From NCBI GenBank assembly GCA_029532625.1, contig JARFXM010000005.1, positions 186,001 to 250,000 of the forward strand: DNA of 64,000 nucleotides, written 5' to 3'. Position 1 is the stretch's first letter. The number at the start of each line of letters is the position of its first letter. The notes beneath the pieces are model-generated. The model made no database searches. It was given only the letters and a program-made list of their open reading frames with translations, and was not told the origin of the DNA. Shown piece after piece: positions 36,449 to 49,600 of this stretch. Position numbers and translations under genes: made by a program. This stretch comes from Lomentospora prolificans. Lineage: Eukaryota > Ascomycota > Sordariomycetes > Microascales > Microascaceae.

Positions 36449-38041
36449 ATGCCTCCTACAAAGGCGCAGTCAACCCTACTCAATTTGGTGAATTCTGAGT
36501 TGGAGGACGAATCGTCGGATTTTTCTACAGCCGCTCGCTCGCGACCCGCAGCGACAATGCCCGTCAAAAGGCCTCGAGGCCGGCCGGCTGGTTCGGCCAA
36601 CAAGGTGGCGAAACCAGGACAGAAGAGCACATCACGTCGAAGCAGTGGTAGGATTGCGGCAGCGGCAGCGGCAGAGATCGAAAACGAAGAGGCTTCGGGA
36701 GTTCTTTCGGATAAGAATAACAAACAGAATGTTGCTGCGTCCAAAAGGACGGCGAGAGGCGGCGCTAAGAATGTCGAGAAGCCAAAGCCGGGACGAGGAA
36801 GGCCCCGCGCCGTAGCGAAGTCTTCCACGGAGCCAATGGATATCGGAAAGGACGAGGACGATGATATAGCCTCCAACATGGAGACACACACCTCACTAAT
36901 GGGGACAAAGGGACGTCGTGGCAGAAAACCCAACATCTCCAAAACAGAGATTCCAGAGACACAAGTACCGGAAGAGATGGATGTCGACGAGGAGCGTGAC
37001 GAGTTAGAAGAATTGCCCCAGAAATTACCAAGCGATCCCATTGATGTAGCCTCGTCCTCGGCTGTTGTGCCTTCGAGTGCAAGGTCTCAGCGGATGGTCG
37101 ACATAGACGGCAACGAGTCCACGATCCGCCGCAGACTTGGAGACCTCAGTAAGAAGTACGACATCCTAGAGTCCAAGTATCGCCATCTGCAGGAGGTTGG
37201 CACCCGAGAAGCGGAGCGCAACTTTGATCGTCTCAAGAAACAGGCAGAAGAAAGGGCTCAAAGTGAGTGCCGCCCCTATTGAAGTGCTGGCCACCTAGCG
37301 CTTCTCTTGCTATATTCGTCTACTAATGCGACTCTTCCGTAGCCTCTAAAGACTTGATATCCGATCTGAAGGCCGAATTGGCAGCGCAAACTTCACTTGC
37401 GAAGGAAGGACAGAAACTAGAGAAGATAAATGAGCAGCTGGAGGCAACAATCGCGAATTTGCAGCAGAAGATTACGGAGTTGACGACATCCCTCTCTACT
37501 GCGAGAGCGGAAAGCAAAACCCTTTCGACGAAGCTGGCTGCGAGCCGATCTGCTGAGGCTGGACTTGCCAAGGTTCCTGGAAGTGCGGTGAAAGGGAACG
37601 CGGTTAGACACGGCAGTGGCAACTCGGACATCATCCAAGCAGCGCAGATGAAGGAGGATCTTTACAGTGATCTGACGGGCTTAATCATAAGAGGAGTCAA
37701 ATTCCAAGATAAGGAGGACATCTTTGACTGCCTGCAGACAGGGCGCAATGGCAGTAAGTGATAGTCCACCACCTACTAAAAAAAAGCAGGCGTATTGGGC
37801 CGCACACGCTAACACAATGATTCTAGCGCTGCATTTCAAGCTCTGTATCGAGACCGACATCACTGGGGACGGATTCGAGGAAGCACAGGTCACTTACCAA
37901 CCGCAGCTCGACGCAAACAGGGACGAGGAGCTCATAGACTTGTTGCCGGACTACCTCAGGGAAGAAATTACTTTCCCGCGCCCTCACTCAGCCAAATTTT
38001 TTGCTAGAGTGACGAGGGCTCTGACGGAGCTTCCTGAATAA
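36449..38041 (+). CDS. CSM1: Monopolin-type kinetochore protein Csm1/Pcs1
   Basis: Csm1/Pcs1 clamps kinetochore microtubule sites (with Mde4 in fission yeast, Lrs4 in budding yeast) and helps hold rDNA. Exons 36449-37262, 37343-37753 and 37827-38041 give 479 residues. The N-terminal 210 residues are disordered and basic with AT-hook-like motifs (RPRGRPAGS, GRGRPRA, RRGRKPNIS). A coiled coil runs from about residue 225 to 345 (LGDLSKKYDILESKYRHLQE; then LEATIANLQQKITELTTSL). The globular C-terminal Csm1 domain at about 380-479 contains YSDLTGLIIRGVKFQD, LHFKLCIETD and LPDYLREEITFPRPHSAKFF. The last two introns fall inside this domain and the joined frame restores it. The N-terminal extension is longer than in budding yeast Csm1 (about 190 residues), closer to Pcs1-like proteins of filamentous fungi. 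Confidence 0.88.
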
Positions 38042-38955
38042 GTAGGCTAGCATCGTAATGAATGAGGCACGCCACCCACTCTTGCTGCTGTTACTCACGG
38101 ATCATTCAAACATTTGATCCGTTCTATCGTTGGTGTTTAGGGGGCGGACCGAAGGGAAGGCTTGGGTCATTCACGGTTATTGATTCTGTATACTTATCCA
38201 GCGGGCAGGGCGTACTAAGGTGTCGGATTTTGTGAGCGAATATCCAGGGGCTGGCTTAGTCAAACGGATCAATGATGAGAGCGAAGCATATTCTTTCGAT
38301 ATGTATATGGGGAATTTGAATTAGGGATACGTAATTGCTTCAAACGATGTTATGCGAACGAGGATATCAATCTGCCTCCTTTTCTCTAATGCTAGGCTTG
38401 CTCACGGCGGGCTTGTCCCAGGGAGCCCTGAAGAACTGCGACGGAGAAAGAGAGCCAGGGGCCGACCCATGCCGGCGAAGTTGTTGACCAATGTACATCA
38501 TGATGTAAAGAAAACCACCTCAGTGCTCCGCTATGAATTGTTTTGCTCTCGCCCACTCAGACCACTGCTCGAAACCCCCGGAGGGTCCGGAGGGTTCGGC
38601 GGCCGGAAGGTGAAGGACCCGGAAGGCCAATAAATTTGTCAGGATGGGTTAAAGGGGTTCCTGGAAGTACACATCAATGCACCTGGCTGGCCGGACACGG
38701 TTGCCACGCCAAAGTGGAACCTGCAAAAAGTCGCGCCGCGTCGCAAATCAATCATTGCATTGCCAGAAACTCGGCGCTGCACTTCCCACATCTTCAAATG
38801 GCCAAACGCTCCTTAACTTTCTGCTGCACTCTTTACACCGAACGACGTCTCGTGGACCTTCTCGACTACGCTCCTTAACTGTACCCTCGAGAAGCTTTCA
38901 GTCGCTCCTTGATCTGGCCTCGTTTTGCGCTGCCCAGGCCCGCACGCCCAAAAAA
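38042..38955. other. Intergenic region upstream of MCD4
   Basis: Holds the CSM1 3' UTR and the MCD4 promoter and 5' UTR (both genes on the plus strand). CTGGCTGG occurs at 38683-38690. No gene is recognised in it. Confidence 0.5.
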
Positions 38956-41900
38956 ATGGCGGGAATCACCCGCTTGGGCTTTTTAGTCCTCGCCGTGACT
39001 TTTCATCTGGTCTACCTTTTGTCCATCTTCGATGTCTACTTTGTGAGCCCCATCGTGTCGGGCATGCAATTGTTCCAGCCCGAGCGGAAGGAGCCTGATG
39101 CGAAGCCACCCGCTGACCGTCTTGTTCTATTCGTGGGTATGATGAGCTCCATCCTCTCAGAAGAGTCTTTTCCTCCCCCTTGTCGAACCGGCCCAGGTAT
39201 TGTTTGGAGGAATATTCAGTACTAACTAGCGTCCAACTGCGCAGGTGATGGACTCCGCGCCGACAAGACCTTTCTCTCCTTCCCCGAACCCTACCCGAAA
39301 TCCGACGAGGACTTGGTTCCTCGACCCCTCGCTCCATACCTACGGTCCCGCGTACTTGAACACGGCACATTTGGCATCTCACATACCAGAGTCCCTACCG
39401 AGTCCCGCCCTGGCCATGTTGCGCTCATCGCAGGCCTCTACGAAGATGTGTCCGCCGTCACTACCGGTTGGAAGCTGAATCCGGTCAACTTTGACAGCGT
39501 CTTCAACCGGAGTCGACACACCTGGAGTTGGGGTAGCCCTGACATCCTCCCCATGTTTCAACAGGGTGCTACGCCTGGTCGAGTGGATGCTTACACCTAC
39601 AGCGAGGACTTTGAAGATTTCTCGCAAGACTCCACAGCCCTGGATTACTGGGTTTTCGACCACGTCAAGGAGCTATTCGCCGAAGCTGCAAAGAACCAGA
39701 CGCTGAGCGACGCTCTTCGCCAGGACAAGGTTGTTTTCTTCTTGCATCTGCTTGGCCTCGACACTGCGGGCCACGGCTTCCGCCCGTACTCGAAAGAGTA
39801 CCTGCATAACCTCCAGGTTGTGGACAAGGGTGTGAAGGAGATGGTGGACCTCATCGAGGCATTCTACGCCGATGACCGCACTGCCTTTGTCTTCACGGCG
39901 GACCACGGAATGAGCGATTGGGGTAGCCACGGAGACGGACATCCTGACAATACCCGGACTCCCCTCATCACCTGGGGATCCGGCATTGCCAAACCTGTTC
40001 TCACTCCCGGCGCCGTCGCCCCTGGCCATGACGAATACTCGTCTGAGTGGGGTCTGAGCCACGTTAAGCGCCATGATGTAAACCAGGCGGATGTAGCGGC
40101 TCTGATGGCTTACCTTATCGGTGCTGAATTTCCAGCGAACTCGGTAGGCGAATTGCCTATATCTTATTTATCTGCCGATATTCAAGAGAAGGCGGAAGCA
40201 TCCCTGCTTAACGCCCGAGAAATTCTGGAGATGTACAGGGTAAAGGAGGAGAAAAAGGAGGCAACCGAGTTGCGTTACAAACCTTTTGAGCCTCTCAGCC
40301 AGACGGGTCTGACCCCGCTTGAACGACTAGCCTCCATTCGGAACTTAATCGAAGGCGGCCAGTATGAAGAAGCCATTGAGGAGTCAGATTCGCTGATGAA
40401 ACTCGGGCTGCAGGGCCTCAGATATCTCCAGACCTATGACTGGCTATTTCTCAGGGCCCTGGTTACCGTTGGATATCTGGGCTGGATGGCATTCGCACTC
40501 ACGACGGTCATGGACGTTTACGTCCTCCAAAGCTCCACCCCACCTTCCAGAACCCTCGTTAGCAACGTCGTATTCTCCTCGGCACTTGCGTTGCTGTATG
40601 CATCCTTCATTATTTCCAAATCACCTCTCACTTACTACGCATACGCCTTCTTCCCTGTTCTCTTTTGGGAAGAGGTGTATGCGCGGCGGCATAGTCTCAT
40701 TGAGGGGCAAAAGGCGCTATTTGGACATATACAGTCCAGTGCGTCGCTCTTCTCCCTAGTGGTCAACACTACCGTCTACGTTGGCGTGATATTGTCTTTG
40801 GTGAGTTTCTCCCCCTGCACTACCAGAAACCCACGTTGTCGTTTCTCGAATCGTCTGGTCGTATTAATCGTCTGAATATTCTAGGCCCTCGGTTACATCC
40901 ATCGGGAAGTTCTGACTGTCTTGTACTTGGTCGGCGCTTTGTGGCCCCTGACTCACGGGCTTGGTTTTGTAAAACGATATGCCGCGTTATCAGGGACATG
41001 GATCGTATCCTGCGTGGTGATGAGTACATTTACGCTGCTTCCGGCCATGAAGACTGAAAATATACCTCTGATGTAAGCTTTTCACCATGACAAAAAGGAT
41101 CTCACCTCTCTCCGGAGCGAGCTAACGTTGTGTCTAGCATGGCGGGCGGCGTCCCCATGGTCCTTATCGGGATTTCGTACCTCGTTTTCGAGGATGTCGT
41201 GCTCTCCGACTTTTCTACCCAAAAGAAACCAATGTCCCAGAAGCTGCCAGGACACGCCACGAGCCGGATTTTGACCGGAATCCAGGTAGGTTCCCAGCTC
41301 AGCGGGACGGATCATGGTGCGAACATGGACATCTACTAATAATATACCTCGCTAGATTGGCCTCATTGTCTTGGCCATGGTCGTGACGCGGTCGAGTGCA
41401 TTGGCGATCCAAGCCAAACAAGGTCTTCCCCGCGGTAACCAAGTCGTGGGATACGTGGTCCTTGGTACGTTTTCCGGCTCCATTTAGCGAGGTCCTTCAA
41501 GCTCCTTCTTTTACTAACGTGAAATCCTTCCGCAGTCTTGCCGCTCCTCATGCCGATGGCTTACCGATCACAGTCGAACAATCACTACCTGCACCGGCTG
41601 CTCGTCATGTTCCTCGCTTGCGCGCCGGCGTTCGTCCTCCTCACCATCTCCTACGAGGGCATCTTCTACGTCGCATTCTCAATTACCCTTGTGGCGTGGG
41701 TGAGGCTGGAGCACAGGGTCTACACAGACAGGGTTGCGGCGGCCGCGGCAGCCAATACCAACGCCACCAACAAGGCGGCCACCCGGAAAACGAACGGCTC
41801 GGCGAAACCCAAAGACGCGCCGCCGGCGTTCCGCCCCCTCGACCTCGCGGACGCCCGGGTCGCGCTCTTCTTCTTCGTGCTCCTCCAGTCGGCCTTCTTC

Positions 41901-42290
41901 AGCACGGGCAACGTCGCGTCCATCTCGTCCTTCAGCCTCGACAGCGTCAACCGCATCTTCCCCGTCTTCGACCCCCTCTCCCAGGGCGCCCTCCTCATCC
42001 TCAAGCTCATGATCCCCTTTGCCCTCATCTCGGCCAACCTCGGCGTCCTCAACAAGCGCCTCGGCGTCGCGCCCTCGGCCCTCTTTATGCTCGCCATGGC
42101 CGTCAGCGACATCTTGACCCTGTATTTCTTCTGGGTCGTCAAGGATGAGGGCTCCTGGCTCGAGATCGGGTCGACGATTAGCCATTTCGCCATTGCGAGC
42201 TTCTTGTGCGTGTTTGTGGCGTTGTTGGAGGGCGTCAGCGCGATGTTCATCTCGGGGATGGAGGTGGAGACGGGTGCCGTGGCGAGCTGA
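38956..42290 (+). CDS. MCD4: GPI ethanolamine phosphate transferase 1 (Mcd4/PIG-N)
   Basis: ER enzyme adding phosphoethanolamine to the first mannose of GPI anchors. Six exons, 38956-39136, 39245-40800, 40885-41072, 41138-41285, 41356-41464 and 41536-42290, give 978 residues, as expected. An N-terminal membrane anchor (LGFLVLAVTFHLVYLLSIF) is followed by the lumenal alkaline-phosphatase-fold domain, with FVGDGLRADKTF (split by intron 1), THRVPTESRPGHVALIAG nearby, and the metal site FTADHGMSDWGSHGDGH. The C-terminal half has about fourteen membrane spans over the last four exons. A cytosolic Ala/Thr/Lys-rich loop (AAAAANTNATNKAATRK) lies before the last spans. The short C-terminal introns were placed by frame; the joined sequence keeps family motifs such as GYIHREVLTVLYL and PLLMPMAYRSQSNNHYLH. 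Confidence 0.95.
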
Positions 42291-45200
42291 GCTGGGCTAG
42301 TACTGTCTGGCGTAGAGGCGCAATCCCTTCCCCCTGCCGGGACTATACATAATGGAAGACAAGGGACGGCGACGTAGATAGCAGCAACCTTGCCTTAGGA
42401 AGTGGAGTATAATACTTTGGAACCCGGAGCTATTTGATAGCTCCCCGTACATACGATTGGATATAGACCACGGGTTCCTTGACGAAGCATGGCAAACCAA
42501 ATATGAATGCAAGACCTTTTTTTTTTTTTTTCCAATTTCGTTACGTATTCAATGTTTATGCTTTTCACAATCATCCCGCATCGTAGAGTATAGGCACAAG
42601 ATCACGATGCTGTGGCTTTTCAGTTCTCATCGCTGGCCTTGCGAGCTCAGCCTTATCACGCTAGTCGACTTACCTCGGCAGGATCTCTTGGCAGTTTTCA
42701 GACCTGGCTGGCCAGGCTCCACCCTAACATTCCATAACCGAAAACCCGGGGAGGGGCCCATTTTGGGGGGGCAGGAGTGCATCCCTAGATGCATGCAGTT
42801 TTGCGGCCAGGGACCACAAAATTTTTCGAAGCCAGGTGTGTGTGCAAGGGTGGGCTTGCAGCCTGGTTCCGTGCCGTCCGCACCCCAGATCCGTGACTCG
42901 TACTTTGGTACACATGCAAGACACCTGGTCCGAAGAATCCCGATCCGATTCTTCTCTCAACGGGTAGATCGACAGGACGGAAAGCAGGAACGCGCAAATC
43001 ATCCATTTCAACAGCCACCGGGGCTAGGCTTGCAAGGGGGGTTTTGAGGGAAGCCCATGCACCGTTGGCCAAGGTTGGTATAGCGCGGTCATATGGGCTT
43101 GGGGGAGAGAGGCAAGGCACGCCCAACAGCACATGCGGCACACCCTAGCACACAATATGGTGGTATAAAGGGAGAAAATCCTTAATCCATCGAGGGACGC
43201 GGGGAAAGGGAGGGAGATATTCAAGACGCTGGCGGACTGGGGGGTGTGGATGGCCGAAACACGGAAAGGGAGAACAGGTTTTGTGGGGTGAGAACCGAAA
43301 GGGAGGGCAAAGAGCGTGTTCTTGTGCGGAGAAGAAAGACGAGACTTGTGTGAGGAGACCTAAAAAAAGATACCTCCAGGGTTAGCGTATTATAACGGTG
43401 ACATTTTGGGGGTTTGTAGCGAGGGCACGTCGCGTGCGAAGGGGGTAAGAATTGTTTCCTGCATGCCATGCCAGGTGGGCGTTTTGGGAGATGGTCGGAC
43501 GAAGCTCGGACGAGATGGTTGTGTAAATCCGATGATATCCATTTGGACGTCTTGTAACATGGAAGAATGGAATCGAGTTTGCGTGCATGCATGTCTGTGT
43601 GTTTGCTGTCTTGGGGGCTGTCTTGGGGAGAGGTGGGACCACTGGAGGTGTGCTGGAGCCGTCAATGCCAGCAATCCATGGATGCTTAACCGCTCTTAGA
43701 TGTATCCCTCTTCGGCGTGTATTTTGTGTGAAGGGCCGGCCGCCGTAGAGAGGAGTGGCGGGACAATGGAGCTCCAAGAACCAGCTTTTGGTTCCGTCCT
43801 CCGATGATCATCTGGCAGTTCACTCTGGGGGAAGCGGACTGATTGGCGCGATCATCCCGAAATGGGTAGTAGCCCGGGATGACACGGGTTGGACAAGCTA
43901 AAGCTACAAGTATAATATAGTGCGTTTGGTCAGCCCAGGGGAAGCGACTAGTTCGAATGGATCAGGCGTGGCCTGGCGAGGGGAAGAAATATCAAGGCAT
44001 GGCCATGGGCATGTGCTTCTTGACGCGCCGGTGGATGCGGCTTCCCAAGTACATGTCAGCTAGATCAGTGGACATTCGATGTAATTACCTGGTGGACGAC
44101 CAAGATGACATGTGAAAGGTACGTATCAGTGGATGGCGGAAAGTTTTTGCCTCGTCGAGTCCCGAGTCTAGACCGACGGCCTGCATCGGGGTCCAGACGC
44201 CGACAGAGTCTGAGCATTGGCTTGAATGTTCAGTATGAAGATCCAACGAGATCCAACGAGGCCCTTGACATCTCAGTCTCCCTGTATGGCTCCGATCGCT
44301 TTGAGCATGCCGAGACCGTGGCGAATCCGCGCGGCATGCAACTTTCCCCAGGCATATTATCTCCTTGCATCTAGCTAGCGCGCATCGTTGTTGGCCGTCA
44401 CGTCTGTGTGTTGACTCATCGTCAATTCCCGTGAGATATATTGTTCCCTACCTTCTGGTTTGGGGCGGCTTGGCTGACTAGGGCGCGTCCTCCGGATGCC
44501 TTCTGGGCGTTTTCATATTCATTCACATGTGATCCAGTCATTCCAAAGGACCTGCATGCAGCGATTTCCGAAACATGGCGCGGGGCTCGGGCTCCAAGTA
44601 TTCTCTCAACCTTTAATTAACCCCCAACCGCATACGAGAACAAGGCCGTCGCTTCCCCATCGAAAGAGTCACGCGAGCTGGAACGAACGGGGCGACTGGA
44701 CGAGTTACAGTGGTTTTCTGGAAATCTAGACATCTTCCAAGACGTGCGGAGTAGGGCAGGGGCAATATGCCAGGCGGGGCAAAATGGGCTGGCTCTAATC
44801 AGTACACTCGAACCCCATTTCAGCGCCGAGTCTTAATATTGACGAGCTCGCATTTGGGCGCGGCTCTCGATTTGGTATTAGCTCGGCCATAGCATCCCAA
44901 TCCAGGATCGGCTCCGAGCTATGAGCTGCGCCTCTTGGCTTTTGTTTCGACGGTGCCATGCGCTAAAAATGTGTATGATCTCATCTTCCATGTACCCCCC
45001 CCCCGGTCTAATACTGAGTAATCGCTGGCCGTCGGAACACAAGCACCGTTTCCCCCAGGTTGTCTAGAAATCGCACCATTATTCCTTCTCGAAAACGCTT
45101 AATCGATACTGGGGGGCATTACTGGTTCTCTTTTCGTCTGCTTTCTACGCCAAGAGACTCCCGAGACATTGGAGTCGGAAATGACAGGTCATCCTCCTTA

Positions 45201-46603
45201 CTAGTTCGCCGGCTCCAGGGCTCTCTCCTCATTAGTACTTGTAGTATTACTGCTAATCGCCGCCAGGAGACGGGGAAGGCCAGCAGCTTGGCAAATGTCC
45301 CTGCAGAATATTAGAATGCCATTGTTCATGGCATTGTCATGGCAAGCACAAAATCGGCCGTTTCACTCATTTCTTCTAAGTTAGGGCTATTTCCCTTTCT
45401 GCCGAATGCTTGACAAGCCCTCCCCGGACGGTAAACTAGTGCTGTCGATGGCGGCTACGGTGACGGGTCCTTCGGGATCCGTGGCGATTACGGTGACGAA
45501 AGTTCCTTTCCACAGGAATTCCACCTGCCTACCTATATCGCCTTACAAACCAGTGCATGTTCACATGGTGCGCATTAAATCCGAGGACTTGAGAATTTCG
45601 GAGTTCTTCAACCAATGTTCGTCAGACAGAATCGCATTAGCTAGGGCGCTACACCTGGCGCTGCCTCGAAACCTATTCCTTTACGGCTGCAATGTTCTTT
45701 TGCGGAGCAGAGCTCGTGCCGGGTCCTCCGGGAATCAGGGGCTGTCATCGTATCCGCCTCCCGTCCCGTACGGGGTTTAAGGCTCCAGGGCTTATACCAT
45801 GATGGCTACACCTGCAGCTCGCAGATGCAATTTCCCGGTTTGGGGCTTCTTCACACAGAAACACACCTTGCCTCGAGAGTTAATTTAACTTGCCAGGTTA
45901 GAGAGGTGTGCTGGCTCACTAACAGCAGCCCAAGGCATACTAAACCGGCCACCAGTCACGCCTCCAGAGCGCTACTGCCAGCTCTCTGACGCCTGGCATC
46001 AATCATTGATTGATTGATCTATAATACCCTTGATACGACGGGCCAATATACCCTACTAATCAGTGATGGATGTTACCCTTCATATTATTGCTGTGCATGC
46101 AGTGCTCATGCTAATCCAGACCCGACCCACCCTGGCGAAATACTCCGTACGGTGTCGGATTTGGCACTGACTATACATTTAACATGGCCACCACCAGTTA
46201 AGAAGCGCCACTTCAAGAAGCCCACCTAGACCTGTGCGATTTCCAAGCCTCTTTGAGTTCTGCAACCTTTGGAAACCCCCCCTTCTCCCCACTCACCTCC
46301 ACAAGCACAAGCACCCACGACCTCCGGACCCGATAATCTCAATCTACGTCGCCGTGTTGGCCTCCGTCGATTTTCTTCTTCTTCCTAGTTCTCGCTTTTG
46401 TGCCATTTTGCTTGTTCCCCGCCGTCACCCATCCGCCGCTCCGATCACCTACCCACCCCGGCATGATATTGCTCAAGTCCTTTTAGCTCTCAGCCTCGCC
46501 CTTTTTTCGTTATTAATCCTCTCCTTCCCCCTTAACCACACAGACGACCCGGTGCTGCACTACTGCCTGTTGCACCTCTCCTGGGAAGCCGACGGACGTG
46601 GAG
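42291..46603. promoter_or_regulatory. 4.3-kb gene-free region upstream of the CTF1/FarA-type regulator
   Basis: The longest region without a gene in the window. I see no conserved coding frame on either strand; the frames present (for example 42457-43047, 43221-43592 and 45406-45780) have no family resemblance. It contains a T run near 42517-42531, CTGGCTGGC at 42704-42712, a CCTCGG word at 42674-42679, a tandem copy of the 10-mer ATCCAACGAG at 44241-44260, and ATTG repeats near 46003-46018. The last 350 bases are pyrimidine-rich with long C/T stretches, typical of a fungal promoter and 5' UTR. A non-coding transcript or long 5' leader is possible but not shown. Confidence 0.4.
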
Positions 46604-49600
46604 ATGTCGTCCGCCGATACCCCCAACTCCGGCAAACAGCCATCGAGCTCGCCGCCTGCCACAGCCCCTGCGACGGCCCCGAGCTCAACCGGCTCGGCAA
46701 CACCTGCTGCGTCGAACGCGCAAACCGCTTCCAATGCCGCCAATGCTGCTAACCAGGTCAGCTTCCGAAGGTTCGTGGTTCCCCTCCAACTCCTCTTGCG
46801 CCTAGACGGTTTAAGTTCCCCGACACACGTGGGTGGTCACGGCTAACACGAACTTGTGCGTCATAGACAAAGAGCTTCGCGAGCGTGTGAGGTTCGTTTA
46901 ATTCGTCGCACACCCGACGAGAATTCCACGGTGCCCCTACTCCCTACTCCGTCCATTCCGTTGGGCAAAGCATCCGGTGGTGTTTCCACCGGATCAGATT
47001 GATTAGCTGGGGCCGGCGTGCTTTTGAACCCCTCATTTACTATCCCTTCCTTCATACCCAGTTAGGATTGTTGTAGGCTAACGAACCGCTGTTGCAGACA
47101 TGCCACGCTCGAAAGGTACCCTTCCCCAAAGGAAACGCATTCCCATCCTGCGAGATCCCCATACTAACTGGTCGAGTTAGGTCCGCTGCGATGCCGCGAG
47201 TCTTGGTGTACCCTGCACGAACTGTGTAGCTTTTCAAATCGAATGTCGCATTCCAGTCCCGAAGCGCAAGAAGACACAGACTGCCGCTTCTCAGAAAGAT
47301 ACGGATAGGTAGGTCACCCTCGCAAAATCGGAATCCACAAGTGCGGAACTAACTGCGGGGTATTCGATGCAGCGAAAAAGGAGAGCGCAACGAAGGCGCA
47401 AACGAACAATCACCTCGGTCTCGTAGCGTGACAGCCGGAACCAGCGTCCTACCGCATAGAGCTGCTGTCCCTCCAACAGTATACCACACAGCCGAAGGAA
47501 CGCCTTCCACCACGCTAACGGAGGCACAGACACGGCAAGGTGAGATCGACAACGGAACTTATGTGAATTTGGTCATGAAGCCCAAGTTCACGAGGGCCCC
47601 AATCACGGAAGCCGGGAGAGTCGCTTACCTCGGAGAATCGTCCAATCTCACGCTCCTCGTCCACGACCGCCAAGGCTCTTCCGATGTTGTCCATTACCCC
47701 CTGCCGGAGAACGTCCGGGGATCAAGGGCTCGCCTGACAGAACTCGACAATATCGAAATCGAAATCTTGCACCAACGGGGTGCTTTCCTTCTTCCGCCAC
47801 GTAACCTTTGCGACGAGCTGATCGACTCTTATTTCAAGTGGGTGCATCCCATTGTTCCCGTCATCAACCGCACGCGTTTCATGCGACAGTACCGTGACCC
47901 GAAGAATCCGCCCTCTCTCTTGCTGCTGCAAGCCGTCCTCCTAGCCGGATCGCGAGTGTGTAGCAACCCGCAGCTTATGGACGCTAGCGGTTCTACCACT
48001 CCCGCCGCGCTTACGTTTTACAAACGAGCCAAGGCGCTTTACGACGCAAACTACGAAGACGATAGGGTAACCATCGTTCAGTCCCTTCTTCTTATGGGCT
48101 GGTACTGGGAGGGCCCCGAAGATGTCACCAAAAATGTCTTTTACTGGAGTCGGGTCGCTACGATTGTTGCCCAGGGCTCGGGAATGCATCGGAGTGTCGA
48201 GCAGTCCCAGCTTAACATTGCTGACAAGCGCCTCTGGAAGAGGATATGGTGGACACTCTTCACTCGAGATCGATCTGTCGCTGTCGCACTCGGACGGCCT
48301 GTCCACATTAACCTTGATGACTCGGACGTAGAGATGCTCACTGAAGATGATTTCATTGAGGACGAGCCCGACAATCCAAGCGACTATCCCCCCGATCCCA
48401 TCCACGTCCAGTTCTTCCTTCAATACGTTAAACTCTGCGAGATTATGGGTCTTGTTCTCTCGCAGCAGTATTCTGTGGCGTCCAAGGGCAGGCCGCGGAA
48501 TGCCATCGACTTGACTCACAGCGATATGGCTTTGGCCGACTGGCTGCAGAACTGCCCCAAGATAGTGTACTGGGAGATGCCCCGGCATCATTTCTGGTCC
48601 GCGCTCCTTCACGCAAATTACTACACGACGCTCTGCCTACTACACCGCGCGCATATGCCCCCTCACGGTACATCGCGAACGCCTATCGACTCGCCGTACC
48701 CGTCTCGAAACATTGCCTTCCAAGCCGCTGCGATGATCACGTCAATCGTGGAGAACCTGTCTGCCCATGGCGAGTTGCGATATTGCCCCGCATTCATAGT
48801 CTATAGCTTGTTCTCGGCCCTCATCATGCACGTATACCAGATGAGGTCCCCGGTCCCATCCATCCAGCAAGTCACTCAGGACAGGCTGCGTACGTGCATG
48901 AACGCGCTCAAGGAGGTGTCTCGTGTATGGTTGGTTGGAAAGATGGTTTATACGCTCTTCGAAGCCATCCTGGGCAACAAGGGTATGGAAGAGAAGCTGC
49001 AAAAGGCGAGCGGCAAGAGACACCGAAAGATGCAACAAAGCTTATCCCAGCTCGATCAGCACGCCCGCGCAGATGCAACTAAGCGCAAATTCAATGACAT
49101 GGCGATGGATTACGGCGTTAATAGCGCACCGACTCCTCATGAATCGTACGAACGGTCTCGGCCCCAGACTCCCACTTCCAAGGTCGAGCCCGGCGCACCA
49201 CCGGCGCAGGCGGCGAATTCTATGCCGCCGCCGGTAGCATCCCCGAATGCCGTACGTCCGCCTACCGACGCATTCATGGGAGGAACATCTCGGCCTCATA
49301 CGCGGCCGACAACACCATTCAACCCGTCTTTCTCGGTGCCTGGTACACCCCCGGATCTTTACCTAGTGACCCGCAACTCCCCCAATCTCTCGCAAGCAAT
49401 TTGGGAGAATTTCCAACCGGACCAACTCTTCCCGGAAAGCAGCATCATGCCGTTCCCGCAGCAATCTCCGCCGACTGCCCATCAGAACGTAGATCCAAGC
49501 TTGGTGTCCCAGATGCACGGAGCGCCCGGAATGCAGGCCGCCGTACCCCCCGGGGAATCGGTTGACGGAGCCGATCCTTTCCATCAGCAACAGCAGCAGC

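Noticed and set aside
43221..43777. Overlapping minus-strand frames in the gene desert
   Set aside because: They are His/Pro/Arg/Thr-rich translations with no recognisable domain and no sign of purifying codon pattern.
45406..45780. 124-codon frame in the gene desert
   Set aside because: It shows no conserved motif and no start context or splice partners; it is one of many similar-length frames expected by chance in GC-rich spacer.
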